Below the pieces are notes generated by a model. It was given only the letters and a program-made list of their open reading frames with translations, ran no database searches and was not told the DNA's origin. Shown piece by piece: positions 46,001-54,840 of a stretch of 64,000 bases of DNA. This DNA comes from Hyalella azteca (Eukaryota; Arthropoda; Malacostraca; Amphipoda; Hyalellidae): positions 124,001-188,000 of the forward strand of contig NW_025940959.1 of assembly GCF_000764305.2 (NCBI RefSeq), read 5' to 3'. Position 1 is the stretch's first letter, and each line of letters opens with the position of its first letter. The position numbers were made by a program, and so were the translations under genes.

Positions 46001-48652
46001 CTATATTGTCTTGGCTGGAAACTTGATATGCTCTTACTTATAAATATGTTACTATTTTGCCTAGCCTACAATTTATCATTTGCAAGTAAGAATGTTTATG
46101 ATTCCAACATTTTCAGTTGGTTTGGCTCATCTCCAAAACCAGCAGACTGAAGAAGAGTGTGAGGCAGCCTTTGACAACATATGCACTGCTCTGAACTTTA
46201 GTAGCTACAGTGAGGCTCAAGTGAGTTTTTTTAGTTTTCCTTACTGGATAATTGAATGTGTTTCAATTTGCATGATGAATAAAAATTCTCTTATTTATTT
46301 AAAATACATGTTTTGTGCCGTCTTTGACTCGGATTAAAAGTTCTTTCCCTTCTAATAATGGAATTTTATCAAGCATATCATTCTTTATATTAAAGTTTTG
46401 ATAAATTTTTCTTGTCACTCATATGATTCAGGTGTTAGATTTTCCACCCAGAATTATATAGCACTGGTAATATGTATTTAAAGGCTATGAAAAATTTCAA
46501 ACTTACATGATTTTTATGCAGGTAAGTGTTAACCTGCCTGTCAGTTAATGAATGATTTCTTGCCAACTTGGCATCTAGACAATAGTTTTCATTCAATTGA
46601 AAATGATATGTAAATGGTATTGCTATTGAATTCATTAAAGCCTCCAAAATTATTCTCATCTGCTCTTAAACTTTTTATGATTTCCTTCTAGTGGCTATTT
46701 CTATAGAATTCTGATTTTAAAGAATTTCTTTCTTACAGAGTCTTGCTGAGCAGTACAGTGGTCTTCTCACCCTTCTGAGTGCTCTGCTCTCTCTGAACGC
46801 CAACACTGTGCGACAGCTGCATCTTCAGTTTGATCTAGTTTCACTTGGGTATGAGGGACATTTGTATTGTCATCACCTACTGTTGAAAATGACATAGAAA
46901 GTTAGTGTTGTTTGGTAAATTGCATTTCCATGTTGAAACTTTAGTCTTCAGTATTTCAAAATGCCAATAAAAGCTGTGCAGCTAGAGAAGATGATAATAA
47001 TAATATTAAATTAGATAAATTGTTTTCAGCAATGCTCAATCTTCTGTTGGTCGAGTTGAGATTGAGGCAAGGGTGCTATATTGCTGAAACTTTTTATCAG
47101 TTGGTATATGGAATAAAAATTCCAACAAAGCAACCTATATTGCTTGTACACTGGTAGGTACCTATCAGTTGGAAGATTTTCCATGCTATAACGTTTAGTA
47201 GAGTGGAAATTTGAACTAGGATGCCTATATTGTTTGCAGCCTGGCATCTATTGGTACTTATATTTAGTAGAAAGTTCAATAAAATGCCGTCCTTCCTCAC
47301 AGTCTGAAGGAGGAGCAGGCAGGGGACCTGTGTCGTGTTGTGTACGGCCCTGCCAGAGACTCCATCAACAAGCAGCTGCTGCAAACCTGTCCTCGGCTGC
47401 CTGCGCTTACACAAGTTCAGTGGCAACTGAAGACTGCTATCGCCCCCCCGTGAGTCTTGAATGCCATGCTTGCATCTACTGATGAAAATTTAATAAAAAT
47501 TGTGATATTAGTTATTTTCACCTGGAAAATGGCCAAAATAATTTAAATTAATTTTTTCAGCAAGAACTGAGAGTTTTAGATTATGAAGTTTTTGACATCT
47601 GAAAGTGATCAATTGAGGTTTTCTCTTCCTCAACAGTAAAAAATACTGTATTCAATGCTTACTTATAATTAGAATTAGCAAAATTAAACACATCTTCTGT
47701 AATAGACGTGCAGAAATAGAATGAAATGAATGACTTGCATGTATGGGCATGAAATAAATGAACTGTCGGGAAGAACTCCATGAAAACCAAGAATTGTTAA
47801 TATGTTATTTGAGGTATATATAGATGAATAAGGCACTAATGATGTGCAAATAATTATTACAACAATTCAATAACCATATTCAGGAACGTGGCGCACGTGG
47901 TGGAGCCGGTGCTAGCGCTGGAGCTGCACACACGTCACTCGTGTCACCGCATGAGCGTGTCGCTGCGACGCTTCCATGAACTGCGTCTCACCGTCGCCAG
48001 CCTCCTGCAACAAATGCACGACTTCCTTGCCCTACCTTGTGCAGCTCGCCTGCTCCTGCAACCTGCTTCTGTTTGGGAAGTGCTTACGCAGGCTAAAAAT
48101 GAACCTTCTGTCCCTGTAGTGAGGCCGGCACAGGCTAAAGATGAGCAATTTGACACTGCTCTTGTGAGGCATCTATTATCAGATAGTGTACGACCGTCCT
48201 CAGCCATAGATGTGCAATCAGACAGAGAAACGCATCCTCTGAAGCAGCAGGTTAATCCAGCAAAGCCTCAAATTCAGGGTACAAAGTTTCCCGAAGCCGA
48301 GTTCCCAAAAAAAGACATTTTGTCTCACGATCTTGATGGAAGAAACAATGCATCAAAACCTGCCGGAAATATTTTTTCTAATTCAGGGAGTAATGCGTTT
48401 AAATCTGCAGAAGCTGCGGATAAAATTCCGGAATTAGAGAATAATATATCTACTGCGAGAGAAACCTTTGCGCCTGCTGAGACAGGAACCATCAAACTTG
48501 CTAGACAAGAAGCATCCAAATCTGCTGGAGCTGGAAACCCCAAGCCTGCCGTAGCCCCCCGACCTGTTCCTGCCGGAGGGGCCTCGAAGCCCACAGGCAG
48601 CGTCCGTCCTGTGCCTGGAGGAGGGATTCCAAAACCTTCTGGAAAATCATAG
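40090..48652 (+). CDS. COMMD5: COMMD5 homologue with long C-terminal tail
   Basis: Exons are 40090-40240, 46117-46220, 46739-46848, 47303-47449 and 47884-48652. All introns are GT-AG with consistent phases (1, 0, 2, 2), giving 1281 bases and 426 aa. The N-terminal part (VPKEVQILLGACHKFDKPTF then RKLIK), the middle (DLVSLGLKEEQAGDLCRVVYG) and the C-terminal COMM domain (about 155-215: QVQWQLKTAIA ... FHELRLTVASLLQQM) follow the order and spacing of COMMD5. COMMD proteins form a hetero-decameric ring within the Commander complex, which works with CCC/retriever in endosomal recycling. Known COMMD5 proteins are about 220 aa and end just after the COMM domain. Here the last exon adds about 205 residues rich in K, A, P, S and G. 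No AATAAA is close; an ATTAAA (49070) lies inside the inverted-repeat element downstream. The ATG is the first in an open frame, but a 5' exon was not sought further. Confidence 0.9.
40335..40500 (+). mobile_element. Fragment related to the element at 44326
   Basis: TTTGAGCATTTTTGGTTAAT, ACCATGCATTTGAGCTCATT and TTCCGTATGCTATTTGTAAG align in order with 44345-44485 inside the larger element. Both ends are lost. It lies in COMMD5 intron 1, 95 bp after the donor. Confidence 0.6.
41825..41985. repeat. Tandem repeat of CGTACGTCCGCATCTGG type
   Basis: GTCCGCATCTGGCTTGTC and GTCCGCATCTGGGTGATCTG alternate four to five times in COMMD5 intron 1. Confidence 0.8.
42195..42788. repeat. 15-bp satellite array, locus 2
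   Basis: About 40 units of ATATAATGTGCTCAT and variants (GCGCTCA, GTGTGCA, ATACATAAT, ATGTATAAT). Same unit as 33345-33630. Sub-blocks of about 75-200 bp repeat as groups, for example a block with ACATACTGTGCTCA occurring twice, at about 42480 and 42650. Confidence 0.95.
42793..42915. repeat. 40-bp tandem repeat, three units
   Basis: ATCGTAAAGCACATGTGTTT plus GTGACGATCGCCAGGCATCA occurs twice with minor changes, then a third diverged unit ends GTGTTGATCATGCAGCAT. It directly follows the 15-bp array. Confidence 0.85.
43261..44256. mobile_element. Tc1/mariner-like non-autonomous foldback element, flanked by TA
   Basis: The left end CCGTAAAATGGGGTAACTTA and right end TAAGTTACCCCATTTTACGG are exact reverse complements, with TA immediately outside each (43259-43260, 44257-44258). 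The inverted similarity extends far inward (for example GGGTGCCGCCCC against GGGGTGGCGCCCCCC, and GTAGAACTCTTCTAGTTACA against its complement near 43930), so almost the whole 1-kb element can fold back. No transposase frame is present. TA flanks suggest the Tc1/mariner superfamily; this is inferred from the duplication only. Confidence 0.85.
44326..45583. mobile_element. Second TA-flanked inverted-end element, 70 bp from the first
   Basis: The left end TACCATCAAATGGGGT and right end ACCTCATTTGACAGTA are inverted matches with two differences, and TA sits at both outer ends. The interior contains GGAAATGGGGTTATCTGGGA, related in theme to the first element. Length is 1258 bp, with no intact transposase seen. 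A fragment occurs at 40335. Confidence 0.65.
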
Positions 48653-48974
48653 CTGATCTCTGTATATTGCATTTTTTCAGATAAAATACTGCATTTATTT
48701 TTTGCGATTGCATACTGCATTTTTTTCCAATTGAATATGTATTAACTTTTTCTGATTCAGACTGATTGTATTACTTTTTATTGTGTATTGCATTTATTTT
48801 TCTAATTGTATATAAACTTTGTTATTTCCGATCTGAAAATTGTATGATAACGTCATGCAAATAAGCTAAGGTTGCGACTTTTGCATTATCTGTGTAGCTA
48901 AGGATGGGCCACATACATGCCTCACCCACAGATACCTTATGAAATACCGCCCATTGCCATACAGCAACGATCAT
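48653..48974. other. 3' flank of COMMD5
   Basis: AT-rich DNA with a loose repeat of ATACTGCATTTATTTTT (48660-48805). Probably 3' untranslated sequence; no clear AATAAA. Confidence 0.4.
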
Positions 48975-49211
48975 GGTTGAACTACTATAAGGTTGACCCG
49001 TGAGAAGCTCACTTGCGGATGCACTTTTTGCTCGCCTGTGACGTCACTGATCTAAGTGACGTCACGGGCATTAAACATTCACCGAAATGCGATCAAACCA
49101 GTCAACTAATCTGTCGTGGGAACGACGGGTTTGTTTACCTTTCTTGATCTCAGTGACGTAACAAGAAAGCTGAACTGAAATCCTCGTGGGTCAACCTTGT
49201 ATAGTTCAACC
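48975..49211. mobile_element. 237-bp MITE-like inverted-repeat element with paired CRE sites
   Basis: The left end GGTTGAACTACTATAAGGTT is matched by the complement of the right end (GGTTGAACTATACAAGGTTG), about 25 bp in all. GCAACGA occurs just outside both ends (48964-48970 and about 49215-49221), a possible target duplication. Inside are two perfect TGACGTCA palindromes (49039-49046 and 49057-49064). An ATTAAA at 49070 could act as a weak poly(A) signal for COMMD5. Confidence 0.65.
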
Positions 49212-51062
49212 GTGGCAACGACTGTCTAGTCTCCCTGACAGTGATGCACGTGATAACAGAGTGCCCAAACTACCTATACCGCCGACTGAATGAACTACTT
49301 TCCCGATACATCCCTACTGAACCCAAACGAAACCTTTGCCAGGATCCTAAGGGAGAATCCCCGAACTAATTTTAGAGCAGACAACCTCGAGCAATACCTG
49401 ACACGATGTAACTTGCTCCGAGAACTCTAGGCCTGCTTTTGTATACCAACTTGATGCCACACATACTATTCTCATGACCTAGCAGTATCTTCGCGACATT
49501 GTGCCTTCCCCGCTCAACTGAGCGATGGGACTTTTGAGCGGACGTCAACACTGGGAGTACAAACTGACTACGACCACCATTATCGTCCGAGTGGAGATCA
49601 AGATTTCATAAAACGCTAGAAACCTACTACTACTAATCCTTGTATTATCACAGTTTAGTAACGGTATTGTCCTGTGTAATTCTAGATTTAATGGAAGATG
49701 ATGATTATGTTATTTAATTTTGTTTCTTGTTTTGTTATTTTTCATTCGTGCTTATTTTATTTATTCTATTAACTTGTTAATAACAAACTTCATAAGTTAC
49801 AGGATGGATATAAGGAGCTATTTATGAATGACTCTTCAGTAATTATGGTTCTGTGAGTTAAGAATCTTGGTTATGAGTCATTATGGACGTGATAACCGTA
49901 CTGGACTGAGTTACTGTAAAACATAGTACCAACTGGACGGAATTTCCGCATAGAAGCTAGTAACCGTAACCGGTTCACTTTGAGGTCACGAGTGACCAAA
50001 GAATCAAAAAGGATTTTTTTTTGCTTTAGTATTGCTGAGCCCTTACATAGCAAAATATTTAGTTAACTTTGCACGTGACAACAAACTTATTTATTTAATC
50101 ACCTATACACGTATTTACATTTATTTTTTACGTAAAGTACAAGCATCCGAAATAACCAGAATGAAAATCTCAACCTCCAATTCAGCCATGAAAGTCGAAT
50201 TTTAATCATATCTATTTAGAAATAATTTTGTGAACTGTACATTATCAATATTTTTATATATACCTAATAATAGTACAGGATTTACGCTTGCCAAACATTT
50301 TTCTGAATTGTGCGTCTGTGATTTATTCGTTTGCATATTTATTTATAGAAAAGTTTGTTTTTTCTTCCTAATGTTTAAGAGAAATTTATTTTTCTCTACT
50401 TCAATGATACATCTTGCTTTCATTGCCGACTTATTAATTTCATCTCGAGAGCATAAAAAGAATTGTGCCGATGTTGCGGATGATGTGCAGCTTGTAGGTA
50501 CCCAGTCTACTTTGTGGATTATAGTGACTACTGAAATGAATATATCATTAAATATATCTATATACAGTGATTACTGACCATGCACGAGGCCCTTCAAGCC
50601 GCCTGCCTTAGATATGGCATTCGAGGTTGGTTTAGGAGTGGTTGAACTGAGTTGAACAAAACTTTCTTGAAATGCTAAATTAATACGAAAAGTCTTCGTT
50701 CAGTCGCGTTTAACATCGCCCATGCGTGTCATCACTCACGTTCCGTCAGAATGGCATCAAGAACTCCACGGATTACCTAGACTCTTGAGATGATTTCAAC
50801 TGAGACGTGGGCTTCATATTGACTGAAGCTCATTTACTGGATTATTGGAGGTAAGCCTCTTCATTTTTTATCATAGCTGTAATTCTACCTCTAATGTGAT
50901 AGCTGCTGAGATATCAAAGTTTCCGTATTCGCGGGTTGAATAACAAATTGTTCATTTCTATTTTATTATTGCCTAAAATTTATATGAATTACCGACAAAG
51001 CAAATTGCGTAACCTAACAAGGAACGTTCTGTAATACTGGGAACAATCTCGACAAATTTTGT
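49212..51062. other. Intergenic stretch between convergent genes
   Basis: Convergent 3' ends of COMMD5 and the KIAA1143 homologue are 2.6 kb apart. No further exon is supported; short open frames lack features. Confidence 0.45.
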
Positions 51063-51068
51063 TTTATT
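51063..51068 (-). terminator. Poly(A) signal of the KIAA1143 homologue
   Basis: AATAAA on the - strand about 165 bases after the stop codon at 51234-51236. This is a plausible cleavage/polyadenylation signal, with no other AATAAA between it and the stop. Confidence 0.5.
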
Positions 51069-51233
51069 TTATAATAGAAATTCACAGCTTATCTTCCTTG
51101 GATCACTTTACGGCGACAATATAGATTTACAGATAATGAAACTAGTTGACAATCACTTTAGTTTACTTATACTACTTATCTTTTATATGCTATCTTATAT
51201 GCTTGAATTAAATTATAGGACCATGAAAGATCT

Positions 51234-54170
51234 TCATTCGGAATCTTGGTCTTCATCAAAAGACAGGAGCTTTTTTTGCTTTTCCGCTTCCATTTTCTTC
51301 CTCTTCTTCTTCTTAAGTTTCTCGTCGTGACTGGCTTTGTCTTCCACACTTGCGGGACCGTCATTCGCCCCCCGCTTCTTGGATGGCTGCCGGAACACGG
51401 GTGTGGCCGACTCATCTGCAGGACATAATGCATAAATTGATAAAAAAAATACGAGATTTTCTACTTATACTAAACAATTTTTCTAACGAAAATGTGTAAT
51501 AAAATTAATGATTTATTTCTGGTTAATAGAAAAGAAAGCCGGCATATGTGCAGCAGCAAGGCCATGTTCACCAGCAGCAGGCGAGCTGTTCACCAGCAGC
51601 AGGCGAGCTGTTCACCAGCAGCATGCGAGCTGTTCACCAGCAGCGGGCAGCCTGTTCACCAGCAGCATGCAGCCTGTTCACCAGCAGCAGGCAGCCAGTT
51701 CACCAGCAGCAGGCAGCCTGTTCAGCAGCATGCAGCCTGTTCACCAGCAGCAGGTGACCTGTTCACCAGCAGCAGGCAGTCTGTTAACCAGCAGCAGGCA
51801 GCCTGTTCACCAGCAGCATGCAGCCTGTTCACCAGCAGCATGCAGCCTGTTCACCAGCAGCAGGCAGCCTGTTCACCAGCAGCAGGCAGCCTGTTCACAC
51901 CAGCAGCAGGCAGCCTGTTCACACCAGCAGCAGGCGGACTGTTCACACCAGCAGCAGGGAGCCTGTTCACCAGCAGCAGGGAGCCTGTTCACCAGCAGCA
52001 GGCGAGCTGTTCACCTTGTTCAGTAGACGCAGGCGCAGAGCCTGAAGCAAGCAGTTGCTGCAGGCGGCCGTCCTCTTGCAGCTGCGCACATTCTGCTGCA
52101 GAGAGGCTCCTGCCGCAGCTGACCACCTGCACGCAGCAGACGGGAAATTGACATTTACCAGAATCGCCGGTGTTTTCCCCCAATATTATTTCAAAAATTC
52201 CAAGTAGCCAGAATACATGACCATAATGTCAGGATCATCTTTGCTAAGATAACGCTGCTGCTGAAATAAAATTTCTACTGAAAACTGCAACTTCCCCATG
52301 GCGCTATTATTAAATCCTCTTACTGTCCCTTTCGCATTTTTACTCTTACCAGGATTACTCTCTTATTAGTGCAAGTAATTCTAGTGACTGACATCCGCCT
52401 ATATCCACATATTAGGATGGATATTTTTACGTTTAATAGATGATTTTCTGACATTAAAAATGTTTTCTATGTTGTACATAAATATAACAATTTTCCTTAC
52501 GTCGAAATACTTATTTTAGAAGTAGGACATAAAAGAACATTCTTTACATTGAAATAACCAATTTTGTTGCTTTTTGAAATAGATATTTTACATGTACAAA
52601 CCTGTGGCAGATCTTCTTCGCCGTCAGCGAGGTCCTCTGCGGTGGCCGCGGGCTGCTCGGCGAACTGTAACAGATAACATAATGTTCAGGAAAAACTTAA
52701 GTTAATGAGGGAATGCGATCAAGAGTTTATTCAGTTCAAGAGAGATGTTTACAAGAGAATTAAGTTGACGAGAGCATTATTTTCAAGTGAGAAAAAGGTT
52801 GACCATGGGCGAATAACTTTCAGATACGAGTGACGCTTTCACCCCAAGTATTAATACCATCAGCGGTAACCGTTATATAGCAATATCCACAGAGCTGGCG
52901 AAGTTGGGAAATCTTTTTACAGCTATCGTTTCGGTTCCACGTAAAGACGAAGTGACAAGGAGGGACAGGTGACAAGCAACAATAATGAAGACACTCGAAC
53001 CAGAGGTGGCTTACAAGGGACGTCGGCCGCCCGCACGAGAGAGACAGAGAAGGGAAATGTAAGGAATCCTACCTACATAATAACTTAATGTAAGGAATCC
53101 TGCCTACATAATAACTTAATGTTAGGAATCCTACCTACATAATAACTTAACCCCACAACTGAGACCAACGGTCAGACACCGCGAGCTCAGCGGTGGGGCG
53201 CTCAGGAACAATCAATCCCCTAGGAGCGCGAAATCCCACAGAACTTCTGACGGGCGTAAGAAGCCCCCCTGAGGAGTCTCTCTTACTAGTGCCAGTAATA
53301 CTAGTAACTGACATCTGTCAGTATCTGCTACTCCATTCCCAAATTAGGATAGATATTTTTTATAGTTAACATTAGCAGACGATTTTTCTCACATTAAAAC
53401 GGTTTTCTATGTTCTACATGAATGTAACCATTTTCCTTGCATGAAAATACTTGTTTTAGAAGTAGGAAAATAAACAAACATATTCTTTATATTAAAATAA
53501 CAAATTTTGCTGCCCTTTGAAATATTATACATATTTTACATGAACTAACCTGCGGCAGATCTTCTTCGCCGTCAGCGAGGTCCTCTGCGGTGGCCAGCGG
53601 CTGCTCGGCGAACTGCAACAGATCACGTAAAGTTCAGGAAAAACTTAAGTTAATGAGGGAATGCGATCAAGAGTTAATTACTATGTTCACGAGAGAATTC
53701 TATTCACGAGCTAATTATGTTCACGAGTGAATTCTGTTCAAAAGTTAATTACATGTATGTTCAGGAGATAATTGTATGTTCACGAGAGACTTCTGTTCAA
53801 GGGTTAATTATGTTCGGAACAGAATTTTCTTAACGTGAGATGTTTACAAGAGAATTAGGGTGTCGAGATAATCATGTTCAAGTGAGAAAAAGGTTGATCA
53901 TGGGCGAATAACGTTCAGATGCGAGTGACGCTTTCAGCCTTTCACCCAAGTATTATTAATACCATCAGCGGTAACCGTTAGATAGCAATAGTCCGCAAAG
54001 ATGGCGAAGTCGGGAAATATTTTTGTAGCGAAGGTTTCGTTTCCACGTACCTTATCCTCAAGTCGAGTATCCTCCTTGTATCCTGCCTTCTTCTTGAACT
54101 CTTTCAGGAACGACGGCTCCGCAGGTTTGTTGAAAGTCACGCCCGTCCTCTTGCCTGTCCATTTGGCCAT
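51234..54170 (-). CDS. KIAA1143: KIAA1143 homologue (DUF4604 family)
   Basis: Exons, in coding order, are 54170-54051, 53612-53550 (or its duplicate 52664-52602), 52126-52015 and 51415-51234. With one copy of exon 2 the product is 158 aa, close to the roughly 154 aa of vertebrate KIAA1143. The N terminus (VTFNKPAEPSFLKEFKKKAG then YKEDTR) and C terminus (KKLLSFDEDQDSE then stop) are the conserved ends of the family. The middle is acidic (ATAEDLADGEEDLPQ), and the last exon has a lysine-rich block (KLKKKKRKMEAEKQKK). The function of this family is not established; the basic and acidic blocks suggest a nuclear protein. Phases are 0, 0, 1, and all introns are GT-AG. Intron 3 starts inside a 22-bp minisatellite. 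Confidence 0.88.
51563..52014. repeat. 22-bp minisatellite at the donor of exon 3
   Basis: About 20 units of TTCACCAGCAGCAGGCAGCC(TG) with variants (CATGCAG, GGCGAGC, CACACCAG). On the - strand every unit reads CTGGTGAACAG. The true donor of KIAA1143 exon 3 (AAG|GTGAACAG, at 52014) is the first such unit. Gln/Ala-rich frames across it are artefacts. Confidence 0.95.
52350..52950 (-). repeat. Tandem duplication, downstream copy (with second exon 2)
   Basis: Corresponds to about 53278-54048. Shared landmarks in order are AGTGACTGACATC, GGATATTTTTACG, the exon (52602-52664), GTTCAGGAAAAACTTAAGTT, AATGAGGGAATGCGATCAAG, GAAAAAGGTTGA, GGGCGAATAAC and TTCCACGTA. It ends at the equivalent of the exon 1 donor, so exon 1 was not copied. 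It is shorter than the upstream copy, which contains extra TTCACGAGAGAATT repeats. Confidence 0.85.
52602..52664 (-). CDS. KIAA1143: Duplicate of KIAA1143 exon 2
   Basis: 63 bp, flanked by TTACAG before and GTTTGT after, encoding FAEQPAATAEDLADGEEDLPQ without the first Q (20 of 21 residues equal to 53550-53612; Leu to Ala is the only change). It begins and ends in phase 0, so it could be used in place of, or together with, the other copy without a frameshift. Confidence 0.75.
53050..53145. repeat. 31-bp tandem repeat, three units
   Basis: AATGTAAGGAATCCTACCTA plus CATAATAACTT repeats three times in the intron between exon 2 copies. Confidence 0.85.
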
Positions 54171-54189
54171 CGTCAGGTACCAGTTTCAA

Positions 54190-54340
54190 CTCAGGGCCGT
54201 ACAAACCAAAATAATATCCAAAAAATCGTAACTCTGATAGCTAATCACTAAAAACTTTTCCAGCTAAACGAACCAATCACAGACAAGAAATCTCCTATGT
54301 GTACTCGAGTGACTTTTGAAAGAAAGGCCTCGGGAAATTC
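54190..54340. mobile_element. Possible diverged copy of the 10828 MITE upstream of KIAA1143
   Basis: The left side CAGGGCCGTAC and right side AAAGGCCTCGGG are weakly inverted, and the interior ACCAATCACAGACAAGAAAT matches the interior of the element at 10828. It lies 20-170 bp upstream of the KIAA1143 start codon, in its promoter or 5' UTR. Confidence 0.4.
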
Positions 54341-54661
54341 ATAATGTTTAGATATTCTCAACTTTTGGGATTGCAATAAATTGTATTATGCGTTGTAGGA
54401 GCACTAACTGTTTCATTGTGTCCTATTTGATTTGAACATTTCAAAATATAATACCAAATATCGGACCTTTAAATCAAAAAGCGTTTGCTTGTATAAGATT
54501 TGTACGAGGAAAAGATAACCTCCAACACTTCAGAGGATGTTTTTGGGAGGAAAATTCAAAGCGTAATCTGCATCTGGTAGAGTGCATTCAACCAACATGA
54601 CCTCGCTACACACAACCTGTTCATGGTAACTTATATTCAACCTACACAACCATCAGCTAGA

Positions 54662-54840
54662 AGGGCAGAGTGGCCCAGTGGTTACAGTTCCAAGATTGGA
54701 GCAGTGAGTTTAGGGTTCGAAACCCCGGCAAGCGGTAAGAATTCTACATTGTCTGGGACTGCCAACATGCCTGATTTTGCCTGTTCAACGCTGAAATCAC
54801 AATTACTAGGAAGGGAAGAGGTCATAATTATAAAAAAATA
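54662..54840 (+). mobile_element. tRNA-derived SINE with A-rich tail
   Basis: A box TGGCCCAGTGG (54671-54681) and B box GGTTCGAAACC (54714-54724) are spaced as in tRNAs. The body continues to an A-rich end (ATAATTATAAAAAAATAAC). The anticodon arm is not convincing, so this is a SINE and not a tRNA gene. Confidence 0.75.

Noticed and set aside
51492..52151. 219-codon Gln/Ala/Cys-rich frame on the + strand
   Set aside because: It is the 22-bp minisatellite read antisense to KIAA1143 intron 3; there is no domain and no splice or start context.
54662..54740. tRNA gene
   Set aside because: A and B boxes are present but the arms do not pair as in a functional tRNA, and the sequence has a SINE-type body and tail.
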